From: Fodinibius sp964490705
GTDB taxonomy: Bacteria; Bacteroidota; Rhodothermia; Balneolales; Balneolaceae
Assembly: GCA_964490705.1 (NCBI GenBank)
Contig: CAZBCG010000004.1
Coordinates: forward strand, 124,001-188,000
Length of the DNA: 64,000 nucleotides
Reading direction: 5' to 3'
Position 1 is the stretch's first letter, and each line of letters starts with the position of its first letter. Below, piece after piece: positions 16,302 to 25,873 of the stretch. Position numbers and translations under genes: made by a program. The notes under the pieces were generated by a model. That model saw only the letters and a program-made list of their open reading frames with translations, was not told where the DNA came from and made no database searches.

Positions 16302-18059
16302 GTGAAATCGGTTACTCACATAGTCTGCATCATTGTACTGGGGATGTTGATCTCATCCTGTACCAGTGCGCGGTGGACGATCGAAGATAAAAATGCGACT
16401 GACCGGTCTCAGCGTGAGATTCTGCAACAAGATCAGTTTCTAATACCAGCTCAGGAATTACGACCCGAAAATCCTACGCTTCGGTTAAATCTGTTATCCC
16501 GTACCAAATATCGTTTTTCCCAGCGAATTCTTGCCCAGAGAAATATTCAGGATTACCGGCTTCGCCCGGGTTTCATAGCATTGGGATTGAGTGGGGCGGC
16601 AATAGCATTTGTAGCTGCCAATTCCACGGCCATCGGCAATAATAAATCACCAACAAGAGTGTGGGCATTAAATACCGTGGGTGCGCTGTTGGCGGCATCA
16701 GGATTTTTGAATTTAAAACCCGTAGGGGAACCGCGTTCCACCGGCGAAGAGCGCTTCCTCAAAAATTCCGGGTCGATTACTCAAGTGGATACTGTGCAGG
16801 TTCAGCAGGATTTTGATGCCAATACAACCGTTACGATTGTGTATGAAGGGGAGAATATATATCGGGAAGAAAGTAGTACTATTCCCGGAGGGCAGTTAAC
16901 GATTCCGCTGGGTGAAGAACTTAATGAACTGGAAATTACAGGTAAAGATCCCGGATCAGTGCAGGTAAAAGTGGGATTTGAAGACTCATTATACAGCTAT
17001 AACTACCCGGTTGCAGATGTACTGCAGCCATACGCACGGGTAACATCCCAATTGGCCACATTGCGCAATAGTACCGATGAAACAACCGATGACAACATCG
17101 TAGCAGATCTTGTAGAAGGGAGTCAGGTGCAGATCCAAAGCTCCGACAGTGAGCAGTGGTACCAGGTGCTGTATGGTATTTCCGAACATTATATCCGCAA
17201 AGAAAATGCCGAAATTGTGTGGCGCTCATCCGGATTTGTACAGGAAGATCAGGTGGTGACGGTACCGCGCCTGCCGTTCGGCGAAGTTGATGTTGAGAGC
17301 AATATCCCCATTTTGCGATCGCCACAGCAAAATGCAATGGCGCTTATCGTCACAAATCAGGAGTATTCCGGGACTTACCAACAGCGTAATTATGCACATC
17401 GCGACGGACAGCTGATCAAGACATACCTACAAACAGCACTCGGCTATCCCAAAGAAAATATTTACGAGATAAACGATCTCCGTGATTCCGATACTTTGAA
17501 TCGGTTGCTCGCTCAAATGCGCGTAGCAGCAAATGACAGCACCGAGCTTACGGTTTTTCTCAGTGGATACGGTGCTGTGAATCAAGAGGAAGATGAGGCC
17601 TCACTGAGCCTGTTGGGGGTGAACGAGGAGGGAGAGGAGCCTCCATCAGTCGCACGGCTGGATGAGCTTTTCGGGCAGTTTTCTACCATCACAGCAGCAC
17701 AAACGCTCATCCTCAGCGATATTGATTTCAGTCAGTCTTCGGGTAATTATTCTGCCAATCAAGCGCAGCAGATTCTGGAATCGAATGTGGACGAACTGAA
17801 TAATGGAGAACAGTCAGCCGTACTTTTTGGCACGCAGCTCAATCAACCCACCAGTTTATATGTATCCTCATCGGGTGATGACAAGAAGCATCACATATTT
17901 CCCTACTTCTTTGCCAAGGCCTTGCAGCAGCGCATGACCAACCTGTCGGCTATTTATCAGTATTTGGAGCGAAACGTCTCATATACCGCCCGGCGACTGC
18001 ACGATCAACCCCAAGATCCATTACTGCTGGGCAATACACTATTGGATTTACGGAATTGA
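16302..18059 (+). CDS. Lipoprotein with SH3-like region and degenerate caspase-like domain
   Basis: A 585-residue protein starting at GTG. The lipobox ISSC places the lipidated Cys near residue 20. A hydrophobic alanine/glycine-rich segment lies at about 87-105 and a possible SH3-like beta region at about 245-310. Residues about 345-580 follow the peptidase C14 (caspase) layout: ALIVTN-EY, then DGQLIKTYLQTALGYP, then VFLSGYG, then LILSDIDFS. The catalytic His position is Tyr423 (SGYG where SGHG is expected) and the catalytic Cys position is Asp475 (SDIDFS where LDACFS is expected). It is therefore probably inactive as a protease. It lies between the barrel gene and the EamA gene. Confidence 0.75.
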   Translation: MKSVTHIVCIIVLGMLISSCTSARWTIEDKNATDRSQREILQQDQFLIPAQELRPENPTLRLNLLSRTKYRFSQRILAQRNIQDYRLRPGFIALGLSGAAIAFVAANSTAIGNNKSPTRVWALNTVGALLAASGFLNLKPVGEPRSTGEERFLKNSGSITQVDTVQVQQDFDANTTVTIVYEGENIYREESSTIPGGQLTIPLGEELNELEITGKDPGSVQVKVGFEDSLYSYNYPVADVLQPYARVTSQLATLRNSTDETTDDNIVADLVEGSQVQIQSSDSEQWYQVLYGISEHYIRKENAEIVWRSSGFVQEDQVVTVPRLPFGEVDVESNIPILRSPQQNAMALIVTNQEYSGTYQQRNYAHRDGQLIKTYLQTALGYPKENIYEINDLRDSDTLNRLLAQMRVAANDSTELTVFLSGYGAVNQEEDEASLSLLGVNEEGEEPPSVARLDELFGQFSTITAAQTLILSDIDFSQSSGNYSANQAQQILESNVDELNNGEQSAVLFGTQLNQPTSLYVSSSGDDKKHHIFPYFFAKALQQRMTNLSAIYQYLERNVSYTARRLHDQPQDPLLLGNTLLDLRN

Positions 18060-18919
18060 TGATGGCTTATCTCTTTCTGGTATTAAGCTCTGTATGCTCG
18101 CTTACGATTGCCCACTTGCTAAAGCTGACCGAAGTCAAAGAGCTGCGCACATTAAACACCTTGACCGTCAACTATTTAGTGGCATCAATTTTTGCGCTTG
18201 GGGTGGGCCTGACCAATCATAATGGAGCCGATGGGATTTCTCCGACTGTTGTATTATTTCTTTTTTGTGTGATTGTAGGCGCCTTTTTTATCGGCAATTT
18301 CGTGGCCTATGGAAAATCGGTACATACAAACGGTGTAGGCATTACCATTACTGCCATGCGACTTTCGCTGCTGGTACCGGTTTTGATTTCTGTGTTTTTT
18401 TATGCCGAATACCTGGGAGGAATAAAAATAGCGGGAGTCATACTTGTATTTGGGGCTATGGTGCTACTCATCCCCAAAAAGAATAATCTAAAGATTGGGA
18501 ATATTAGCGCCTCGTGGCTGCTGGTGATCATTTTTGTGCTTTCCGGTTTTGCGGATGCATCCCTTAAAATTTACAATGAAGAATTCAGCTCGAATCTAAA
18601 TGAGCTTACCTTCATGGGGCTGGTGTTTGTAGGGGCTTTTTTGATCGGGTTCATTCTCTGCATATTCCGTAACGGACCGATCATCAAGAAAAAAGAAGCT
18701 ACGCTGGGAGCAGCTATTGGCATCCCCAACCTGTATTCAGGAATTTTCTTAATTTATGCACTGGATGGCATTAGTGGCTCTATTGCGTATCCCATCGTCA
18801 ATATTTTGAATGTACTGGGTGGTACTTTTCTAGGGCTTTTGATCTGGAACGATGAAGTATCCCTCAAACAGTGGGCCGGCATCGCAACAGCAATCATCGC
18901 AATAATATTACTGATATGA
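18059..18919 (+). CDS. EamA-type drug/metabolite transporter superfamily permease
   Basis: About 286 residues with ten predicted membrane segments arranged as two five-helix halves, as in the EamA (DMT) superfamily. Such permeases export or exchange amino acids, nucleotide sugars or other metabolites. The substrate is not readable. The start ATG at 18059 overlaps the stop of the caspase-like gene (TGATG), and its own stop overlaps the start of pta (ATGA), so it is translationally coupled on both sides. A TTG at 18056 is a less likely start. Confidence 0.8.
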   Translation: MMAYLFLVLSSVCSLTIAHLLKLTEVKELRTLNTLTVNYLVASIFALGVGLTNHNGADGISPTVVLFLFCVIVGAFFIGNFVAYGKSVHTNGVGITITAMRLSLLVPVLISVFFYAEYLGGIKIAGVILVFGAMVLLIPKKNNLKIGNISASWLLVIIFVLSGFADASLKIYNEEFSSNLNELTFMGLVFVGAFLIGFILCIFRNGPIIKKKEATLGAAIGIPNLYSGIFLIYALDGISGSIAYPIVNILNVLGGTFLGLLIWNDEVSLKQWAGIATAIIAIILLI

Positions 18920-19902
18920 TGAATATCATGAACAAAATACGAGATCGTGCAGCAGCGAAGGAGAAAACCGTTGCATTCCCCGAAACCGAAGACGCTCGTG
19001 TATTACAAGCCGCTTCAGAACTCGTCAGTACTAATATTTGTGATGTTATTTTGATTGGAAAAGAAAGCACCATCACTAAAACAGCTGAAGATGAAGGTAT
19101 TATACTACCAAAAAGTGTTACCTGTCGATCACCCCAGAAAATTGACAACAGATTAATTGACAATCTTTATCAGCGCCGAAAAGCGAAAGGAATTTCCAGA
19201 GAAGAGGTCGAAGAGACACTGAGAAATCCACTGTATTTTGGCGCTGGACTTGTTGCTACCGGTCAGGCCGATGGCTGTGTGGCAGGAGCCGTTGCCACAA
19301 CCGGAGAGGTTATTCGAGCCGCTATTCATAACATCGGACTTCGCAAAAGGACGGAGATTGTATCCAGCACCTTTTTGATGGCCTTGCAAGATGGTCGCGT
19401 ACTCACCTACGCCGATTGTGGGGTGGTACCGTATCCCGATGCCAGCCAACTGGCCGATATTGCCATTGAATCGGCACGCACCCATAAACTGCTGACCGAA
19501 GAAGATCCCAAAGTCGCTATGCTCTCATTTTCGACGAAGGGTAGTGCTCAGCATGAGCGAACAGAATTGGTTCGTGAGGCTTTGGAGATTTGTAGGCAGA
19601 AAAATCCTGATTTAGAAATCGACGGAGAACTCCAGTTCGATGCCGCCTTTGTGCCGGATGTGGCAAAACGAAAAGCTCCCAAATCAAAAGTGGCCGGTCA
19701 TGCCAATACCTTTATTTTCCCCAATCTTGATGCCGGGAATATTGCGTATAAGATTACCGAGCGACTGGCAGGGGCTACGGCCACCGGACCCATCCTACAG
19801 GGATTGGCCAAGCCAATGATGGATCTTTCCCGCGGATGCAGCTGGCAGGATATCGTAAATGCTGCGTGCGTTGCCGTGCTTTTTTCGGATAATTCTGCTT
19901 AG
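18916..19902 (+). CDS. pta: Phosphate acetyltransferase
   Basis: It interconverts acetyl-CoA and acetyl phosphate in acetate metabolism. This is the short single-domain form (about 328 residues), with VAFPETEDARVLQAA near the N-terminus and the family signature from SFSTKGSAQHE to GELQFDAAFVPDVAKRKAP. The C-terminal GHANTFIFPNLDAGNIAYK and LQGLAKPMMDLSRG segments are typical. The frame is open further upstream, but conserved sequence begins at MNIMNKIRDRA, so I choose the ATG at 18916 (18919 and 18928 also possible), which overlaps the transporter stop. No ackA follows here, so acetate kinase, if present, is elsewhere. Confidence 0.93.
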   Translation: MMNIMNKIRDRAAAKEKTVAFPETEDARVLQAASELVSTNICDVILIGKESTITKTAEDEGIILPKSVTCRSPQKIDNRLIDNLYQRRKAKGISREEVEETLRNPLYFGAGLVATGQADGCVAGAVATTGEVIRAAIHNIGLRKRTEIVSSTFLMALQDGRVLTYADCGVVPYPDASQLADIAIESARTHKLLTEEDPKVAMLSFSTKGSAQHERTELVREALEICRQKNPDLEIDGELQFDAAFVPDVAKRKAPKSKVAGHANTFIFPNLDAGNIAYKITERLAGATATGPILQGLAKPMMDLSRGCSWQDIVNAACVAVLFSDNSA

Positions 19903-20306
19903 GCTACGTTTGGTTCTTCGACAGTTATCCTGGCATTGCCCCGCCGATGATACTTTCGTAAACCAGATGCAGGGCAAAGTTTGCTCTTGTTAAATTGCCA
20001 CTGGAAAAAAAAGCCTATTTGCTAGATAGTATCATTCTATTGGTTTTGAGTTCAACTTTTTCGGATTTTAAAGCTGTAGAAATAAAGCGGAACGAGCAAT
20101 TTTTATCCGCTGAATTAAGTTTAACTTGCTAGTAAGTTTGCTTATATTCCGTGCTCCGAGCAGCAAGCTTCTCTGATAGTCTTTTAAAAGGAGTTGTCGA
20201 TACGATTTCTTACTGTAACGAGTGGTCTATGTTGAACGTCATGCTCTATTCTGACGTTTTGTACATCAATTATTCAACACAATAAATATACTGCAGATAT
20301 CAATTT
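19903..20306. other. Intergenic region upstream of the suf operon
   Basis: These 404 bases have no credible gene and must carry the suf promoter and leader. AACGTCA (20235-20241) and TGACGTT (20252-20258) form a 7-bp inverted repeat with a ten-base loop, about 50 bases before sufB, flanked by GTTGAA (20231) and TTCAAC (20273-20278). This could be a regulator site or a leader hairpin. No regulator gene (sufR or iscR type) is adjacent. Confidence 0.5.
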
Positions 20307-21758
20307 ATGAGTGAAACTGAAGCGTTAGAATCCATGGTTGGTGGTGAGTATAAGTATGGATTTACCACTGATGTGGAATATGAAGACTTTCCTACAGGTA
20401 TAAATGAGGATATCATCCGGGAAATTTCTCGTCGTAAAGATGAGCCGGAATGGGTGCTTGAATTCCGTCTGGAAGCTTTTGAAAAGTGGAAGCAGATGGA
20501 AGAGCCCGACTGGCCGAATGTAGAGTACGAGAAGCCCAAGTTCGATGAAATCCAGTATTATTCTTCGACCAAAAAGAAGGATGGCAAAGAGAAGCCTGAA
20601 AGTCTGGATGATGTAGATCCTCAAATTCTGGAGACCTATGAAAAATTGGGTATTCCACTCGAAGAGCAGAAACAGCTGCAGGGTATTGCTGTGGATGCTG
20701 TTTTTGACAGCGAATCTATTTTCACGACGTTTAAGGAAAAGCTAGCCGATGCGGGCGTTATTTTCTGCTCTATATCAGAGGCAATCCAAGACCACCCCGA
20801 ACTTGTGAAGGAGTATATGGGATCGGTCGTGCCCAAAGGGGATAACTTCTATGCTGCATTGAACTCAGCGGTCTTTTCGGATGGATCGTTTGTGTATGTC
20901 CCTGAAGATACGGTTTGCCCGATGGAACTTTCTACATATTTCCGAATCAATAATATGCAATCGGGGCAGTTTGAGCGCACGCTCATTATCTGTGAAGACA
21001 ACAGCCATGTAAGCTATCTCGAAGGCTGTACGGCACCGATGTATCAAGAAAATCAGCTGCACGCGGCCGTTGTTGAGCTGGTAGCACTCGAAGATGCTGA
21101 GATTAAGTACTCAACGATTCAGAACTGGTATTCTGGCGATGAAGAAGGGAACGGCGGTATTTTCAACTTTGTGACGAAGCGAGGTCACTGCCGCGGAGAT
21201 AACTCCAAGATTTCATGGACTCAGGTCGAAACCGGATCTGCTATTACGTGGAAGTATCCGTCAGTAATTTTGCAGGGCGATAACTCCATCGGTGAATTTT
21301 ACTCGGTAGCTGTGACGAATAATCGACAGCAGGCAGATACGGGTACGAAGATGATTCACGTTGGCAAAAACACGAAGAGTACCATTATTTCGAAAGGTAT
21401 CTCTGCGGGTGAATCCAACAACAGCTATCGCGGACTTGTTAAAATTAGTCCGCGTGCCGAAAATGCACAGAATTATTCGGTGTGCGACTCTATGCTGATT
21501 GGTCAGACATGCGGTGCACATACATTCCCGTACATTGAGTCTGGCAATCCGACGGCCAAGGTTGAGCACGAAGCATCAACAAGCCGGGTAGGAGAAGATC
21601 AGATTTTTTACTTGCAACAGCGGGGCATGGATGAGGATGACGCGATTTCGCTCATCGTTAACGGCTTTGCGAAAGAAGTACTGCAAGAGCTGCCGATGGA
21701 ATTTGCTGTTGAGGCCGACAAGCTGCTTGGCATCAAGCTTGAAGGAAGTGTCGGCTAA
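20307..21758 (+). CDS. sufB: Fe-S cluster assembly scaffold protein SufB
   Basis: SufB forms the SufBC2D scaffold on which Fe-S clusters are built using ATP-driven conformational change. Its 483 residues match the family length (about 470-495). Recognisable stretches are VPKGDNFYAALNSAVFSDGSFVYVP, the SYLEGCTAP motif with a conserved cysteine, and the C-terminal ESGNPTAKVEHEASTSRVGEDQIFYLQQRG beta-helix segment. It begins the suf operon, with sufC 53 bases downstream. The order sufB-C-D-S is the common SUF layout in Bacteroidota. Confidence 0.97.
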   Translation: MSETEALESMVGGEYKYGFTTDVEYEDFPTGINEDIIREISRRKDEPEWVLEFRLEAFEKWKQMEEPDWPNVEYEKPKFDEIQYYSSTKKKDGKEKPESLDDVDPQILETYEKLGIPLEEQKQLQGIAVDAVFDSESIFTTFKEKLADAGVIFCSISEAIQDHPELVKEYMGSVVPKGDNFYAALNSAVFSDGSFVYVPEDTVCPMELSTYFRINNMQSGQFERTLIICEDNSHVSYLEGCTAPMYQENQLHAAVVELVALEDAEIKYSTIQNWYSGDEEGNGGIFNFVTKRGHCRGDNSKISWTQVETGSAITWKYPSVILQGDNSIGEFYSVAVTNNRQQADTGTKMIHVGKNTKSTIISKGISAGESNNSYRGLVKISPRAENAQNYSVCDSMLIGQTCGAHTFPYIESGNPTAKVEHEASTSRVGEDQIFYLQQRGMDEDDAISLIVNGFAKEVLQELPMEFAVEADKLLGIKLEGSVG

Positions 21759-21811
21759 TTAATCACACATCATTATAATAGCTAAAAACAATATTAGAGG
21801 AATAAGGTAAC

Positions 21812-22591
21812 GTGTTAGAAATCAAAGATTTACATGTTTGCGTAGAAGAGGATCCGTCAGAAAAGATCCTCAAAGGAGTTAACTTGACAATTAATAAAGG
21901 AGAAATCCATGCCATCATGGGTCCCAATGGAAGTGGCAAGAGTACGCTTTCAAAAGTTGTAGCGGGCCATGAGGCATATGAAGTTACACAGGGTGATATC
22001 CTGTTCGAAGGTGAGAGCATTCTTGAGCTCGAAGCTGATGAACGTGCTCACCTGGGATTGTTCCTTGCGTTTCAATATCCGGTAGAAGTTCCGGGTGTAA
22101 CGAACAAGAACCTGCTGCGGCAGGCGTACAATACTATTGCTCAGGAGCAGGGACGCGAAGAGCTCGACCCATTGCAGTTTGAGGACCACGCTCGTGAAAA
22201 ACTGAAGCTTATTGATATGAAAGAAGAGTTTCTTGAGCGAAGCGTTAATGCCGGTTTTAGCGGTGGTGAAAAGAAACGCAATGAAATTTTCCAAATGGCC
22301 GTCTTGAATCCCAAACTCTCGTTCCTGGATGAAACCGACTCCGGGCTCGATATTGACGCCCTCAAGATCGTTGCAAATGGCATCAATCAAATTGCCAGCG
22401 AAGATAAGGCTATCTGCCTTGTGACGCACTATCAGCGAATTTTGGATTACATAGTACCGGATCACGTGCACGTGATGATCGATGGTAAAATTGTGAAGTC
22501 CGGCGACAAGGCTCTTGCGGTTAAGCTCGAGGAGCAAGGCTACGATTGGCTTACGGACACCGCATCTGTATCTGTTAATGGTGAACAGTAA
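21812..22591 (+). CDS. sufC: Fe-S cluster assembly ATPase SufC
   Basis: SufC is the ABC-type ATPase that powers the SufBC2D scaffold; it is cytosolic and has no membrane partner. The 259 residues contain Walker A GPNGSGKS (37-44), the ABC signature FSGGEKKRNE (about 149-158) and Walker B with LSFLDETDSGLDID. The start is a GTG at 21812 giving MLEIKDLHV. It lies between sufB and sufD (6-base gap to sufD), so expression is coupled. Confidence 0.97.
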   Translation: MLEIKDLHVCVEEDPSEKILKGVNLTINKGEIHAIMGPNGSGKSTLSKVVAGHEAYEVTQGDILFEGESILELEADERAHLGLFLAFQYPVEVPGVTNKNLLRQAYNTIAQEQGREELDPLQFEDHAREKLKLIDMKEEFLERSVNAGFSGGEKKRNEIFQMAVLNPKLSFLDETDSGLDIDALKIVANGINQIASEDKAICLVTHYQRILDYIVPDHVHVMIDGKIVKSGDKALAVKLEEQGYDWLTDTASVSVNGEQ

Positions 22592-22597
22592 TAATTT

Positions 22598-23941
22598 ATG
22601 ACGAAAGTGAAGCGACAAACAGAACAAACATTTTTACAGGATTTACTGAACTTTCAAGGTTCTCTGAATGGGAAATCCAAATTTCTCGACGAGGTTCGGC
22701 TAAAAGGAGCTGAAGGCGTACGCAATACGCCCTTTCCGACAAAAAAGCTCGAAGATTGGAAATTTATCAGCCTTCGGGATCTTTACCGAGACTCCTATGA
22801 GCTTGTTTCTGATCTGGATGTAGAAGTGCCGGATTTCAGCGAGCATTATCTGCCGGAGAGCCAAGAATCTCGTCTCGTTTTTATCAACGGATCATTTTCT
22901 GCAGAACATTCTGCAATGGATGCTCTGCCCGATGAGGTTCTTGTCGGTAATATTGCACAACTGGCCGAAGAGGATAACGAGCTGCTGAAAAAACATCTCA
23001 ATAAGTACTTGGAGAATAACTTTGAGGATGATGTTTTCAGCTCTTTCAACAGCGCCTTTCTGAAGGACGGAGCGTTTATTCATGTCCCGGAAGGGGTAAC
23101 CGTTGACGTTCCGGTTCATCTGCTCTATATCCAGACCGATGCTGAGGAAAATTACTTTACGACCTCACGCAGCTTGGTAGCGGCCGAGAAAGATTCCGAA
23201 ATCACGATTGTAGAAGATCATATTGGACTGGGAGACAATAAGTATTTTAATCTCCCGGTGTTCGAGGTCAATCTCGAAGAGGATGCGTATGTGAAGCATA
23301 CCAAGATCCAGCGAGACAGTCATGAGGCTATCCATATTGCACGTACGGCTGCTTTTGTGGCCAAGCATGCGGATTATGAATCCTACACTATTACTCGTGG
23401 CGCCAAGTTGTCGCGCAATGAGCCGCGAATCTCTCAGCGGGATGAAGAAGTCGAATTCACGGTTGACGGCCTTGTACTCATCGACGGTGAACAGGTTTCC
23501 GATACGCATTCGGTAATGGATCACCGGTTTTCGCATGCCGAAAGTCACCAGCTGCACAAGTGTGTGATTACCGGCAAGGCGCATTCGGTATTCAACGGCA
23601 AGATTTTTGTCCGCAAAGATGCCCAGAAGATCGATTCTTTCCAGGAAAACCGGAATCTGTTGCTCTCACGCAAAGGACTGGTGAATACCAAGCCTCAGCT
23701 CGAAATTTTTGCCGATGATGTAGTCTGTACACACGGTGCTACGGTTGGTCAGCTCGAAGAAGATGAGCTGTTTTATCTCAAAAGCCGTGGGCTCAACGAT
23801 CAACAAGCACGCGAACTGCTGATTTACGCCTTTGCTCTGGAAACCATCGAGAACATTTCGGTAGAATCAGTCCAAGAACTCCTGATCGAGGAAGTTCGTA
23901 ACTTTACCCAACGACAGCTCGATTCTGAATTGACGGTGTAA
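22598..23941 (+). CDS. sufD: Fe-S cluster assembly protein SufD
   Basis: SufD is the SufB paralogue that pairs with it in the SufBC2D complex and helps iron acquisition. The 447-residue protein has the N-terminal helical part with PTKKLEDWKF (about 49-58), a right-handed beta-helix core, and the C-terminal THGATVGQLEEDELFYLKSRGL signature. It starts 6 bases after sufC and ends 6 bases before sufS. All features are ordinary for the family. Confidence 0.96.
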   Translation: MTKVKRQTEQTFLQDLLNFQGSLNGKSKFLDEVRLKGAEGVRNTPFPTKKLEDWKFISLRDLYRDSYELVSDLDVEVPDFSEHYLPESQESRLVFINGSFSAEHSAMDALPDEVLVGNIAQLAEEDNELLKKHLNKYLENNFEDDVFSSFNSAFLKDGAFIHVPEGVTVDVPVHLLYIQTDAEENYFTTSRSLVAAEKDSEITIVEDHIGLGDNKYFNLPVFEVNLEEDAYVKHTKIQRDSHEAIHIARTAAFVAKHADYESYTITRGAKLSRNEPRISQRDEEVEFTVDGLVLIDGEQVSDTHSVMDHRFSHAESHQLHKCVITGKAHSVFNGKIFVRKDAQKIDSFQENRNLLLSRKGLVNTKPQLEIFADDVVCTHGATVGQLEEDELFYLKSRGLNDQQARELLIYAFALETIENISVESVQELLIEEVRNFTQRQLDSELTV

Positions 23942-23947
23942 CACTAT

Positions 23948-25204
23948 ATGGCCGAAGCTGCAGCAAAAATATCGACGGAAAAGGTAGATTTCGATAAGAT
24001 TCGTCAGGATTTCCCTGTGCTAACGCAGCAGGTAAAGGGAGAACCGTTGGTCTATTTGGATAATGCAGCTTCCAGCCAGATGCCGAGTCGGGTCGCTGAC
24101 CGCATTGATGCCTATCATCGGAACGAGCATGCAAACGTGCATCGCGGTATCCATACGCTTAGTCAACAGGCGACCGACGCTTATGAGTTAGCCCGGGAGA
24201 AGGTTCAGCAGTTTATCAATGCCGAACATAAAGATGAAATTATCTACACAACCGGAACGACTGATTCCATCAACCTGGTAGCAAACAGTTTTGGGGAGCG
24301 ATTTATCGAAGAAGGGCAGGAGATCCTGCTTTCTGAAATTGAGCACCACGCCAATATCGTTCCCTGGCAGATGGTTGCTGAGCGCGCTGGTGCCAAGGTA
24401 ACTGTTGTTCCGGTCAATGATGACGGAGAACTCATCTGGGATGAATATCTGAACTTGTTGAGTGACAACACAGCGATTGTTGCTGTGGGACACGTTTCCA
24501 ACGCGCTCGGCACTGTTCATCCCGTTAAAAAGATGATCGAGGCGGCCCATGCCAAAGATATTCCCGTGTTAATTGACGGGGCGCAGGCCGTTCCACACAG
24601 TCCGGTTGATGTGCAAGATCTGGATGCCGATTTCTATGCCTTTTCGGCACACAAAATGTGTGGTCCCACCGGATTCGGCATTTTGTACGGCAAGAAAAAA
24701 TATCTCGAAGAGATGCCTCCGTACCGCGGCGGCGGAGATATGATCGACAAGGTCTCATTTGAAGAGACGACCTATAACGTCTCTCCGCATAAATTTGAGG
24801 CCGGAACGCCCCCGATTTCAGCGGGTGTCGGCTTTGCTGAGACGATCGATTATCTCAGCGAGATCGGCATGGAAAATATCGCCGAATATGAACAGGAATT
24901 GCTCGAATACGGTACCGAGCAGCTTCTTTCTATTGATGGGTTGCGAATTATCGGTACGGCCGAGCATAAAGCATCTGTACTTTCATTTGTGTTTGATGAT
25001 ATTCATGCCACTGATATCGGTACCATCCTCGATGAACAGGGGATAGCTATCCGCACCGGACATCACTGCGCGCAACCCACCATGCGACGATTTAACGTAC
25101 CTGCTACGGCTCGCGCTTCACTTTCTTTCTACAACAACAGAGAAGATATCGACCGACTTGTGGCAGGTATTAAGAAAGCAAAATCCATTTTCTCAGGAGT
25201 ATAA
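23948..25204 (+). CDS. sufS: Cysteine desulfurase SufS
   Basis: This PLP enzyme removes sulfur from cysteine as a persulfide for Fe-S assembly. The 418 residues show the group II cysteine desulfurase layout: the PLP lysine Lys236 in FSAHKM and the active-site Cys374 in RTGHHCAQP. Group II enzymes usually need SufE or SufU to accept sulfur; neither gene is present in this window, so the acceptor is encoded elsewhere or replaced. It is the fourth gene of the operon, with a 102-base gap to nfu. Confidence 0.95.
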   Translation: MAEAAAKISTEKVDFDKIRQDFPVLTQQVKGEPLVYLDNAASSQMPSRVADRIDAYHRNEHANVHRGIHTLSQQATDAYELAREKVQQFINAEHKDEIIYTTGTTDSINLVANSFGERFIEEGQEILLSEIEHHANIVPWQMVAERAGAKVTVVPVNDDGELIWDEYLNLLSDNTAIVAVGHVSNALGTVHPVKKMIEAAHAKDIPVLIDGAQAVPHSPVDVQDLDADFYAFSAHKMCGPTGFGILYGKKKYLEEMPPYRGGGDMIDKVSFEETTYNVSPHKFEAGTPPISAGVGFAETIDYLSEIGMENIAEYEQELLEYGTEQLLSIDGLRIIGTAEHKASVLSFVFDDIHATDIGTILDEQGIAIRTGHHCAQPTMRRFNVPATARASLSFYNNREDIDRLVAGIKKAKSIFSGV

Positions 25205-25306
25205 TTCTACAATTATTTCAGTGAAATAGCACTGTGAATTGCAATAGATTATATTTATATTCGTTCTAAATAGTGAACTTTCAATAAGCTATTAGCTTTA
25301 AGCATT

Positions 25307-25858
25307 ATGCCAAAGATCAAAGAAATAGAACGTACACCCAATCCCGATGCAATGCGTTTTGTGCTGGGAGAACCGCTCACAAATGGGGTAACGAAATCAT
25401 ACGAAAATGCCGAAGATGCCAAGAATAATGAGCTGGCATCGTCATTGTTTGCCATCGATCACGTTATCAACGTTTATTTTGTGGATAAATACGTGACCGT
25501 TACGCAGGACGGCGATGCAGTTTGGTCAGAATTGTTGCGTCAGCTGGCACCACCGATCCGTGAGGCTGGTACACAAACTGATGTGGAAGAAGACGAAGAA
25601 GTACATGCCACCAAGGAAGTACAGGAAACCGATGATCCGCGGCTGATGGAAATCAACAAGCTGCTGGATGAGCAAGTGCGTCCATATCTGTTGGCTGATG
25701 GCGGCGGATTGAAGATTCTCGGCCTCGAGGGTGATCGCCTGAAGGTTCACTACCAGGGCGCTTGTGGTACTTGTCCAACGGCCACCAGCGGTACGCTTTA
25801 TGCGATTGAGAGCATGGTTAAGCGTATCGATCCCGAAATTCAAGTTGTATCAGTTTAA
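25307..25858 (+). CDS. Nfu-type Fe-S carrier protein (Nfu_N plus NifU C-terminal domain)
   Basis: A late-acting Fe-S carrier that delivers 4Fe-4S clusters to target enzymes. The 183-residue protein joins an N-terminal Nfu_N domain (TPNPDAMRFVLGEPL at about 10-24) to a C-terminal NifU-like domain (about 105-183) with the cluster-binding Cys153 and Cys156 in ACGTCP. The two are linked by an acidic stretch (EEDEEVHATKE). This resembles the mitochondrial NFU1 architecture rather than Escherichia coli NfuA. It lies between sufS and the HesB-like gene, 15 bases before the latter. Confidence 0.93.
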   Translation: MPKIKEIERTPNPDAMRFVLGEPLTNGVTKSYENAEDAKNNELASSLFAIDHVINVYFVDKYVTVTQDGDAVWSELLRQLAPPIREAGTQTDVEEDEEVHATKEVQETDDPRLMEINKLLDEQVRPYLLADGGGLKILGLEGDRLKVHYQGACGTCPTATSGTLYAIESMVKRIDPEIQVVSV

Positions 25859-25873
25859 GCTTCGGTTAAATAT

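Noticed and set aside
16302..18059. Active metacaspase annotation for the lipoprotein
   Set aside because: Both residues of the His/Cys dyad are replaced (Tyr423, Asp475), so a protease label would mislead.
20235..20258. Inverted repeat before sufB as a transcription terminator
   Set aside because: The stem is only 7 bp with a ten-base loop and just four T follow; it could be an operator, but not a convincing terminator.
21950..22627. 225-codon open frame opposite sufC and the start of sufD
   Set aside because: Antisense to a clearly functional ABC ATPase gene; composition is not protein-like and no family is recognised.
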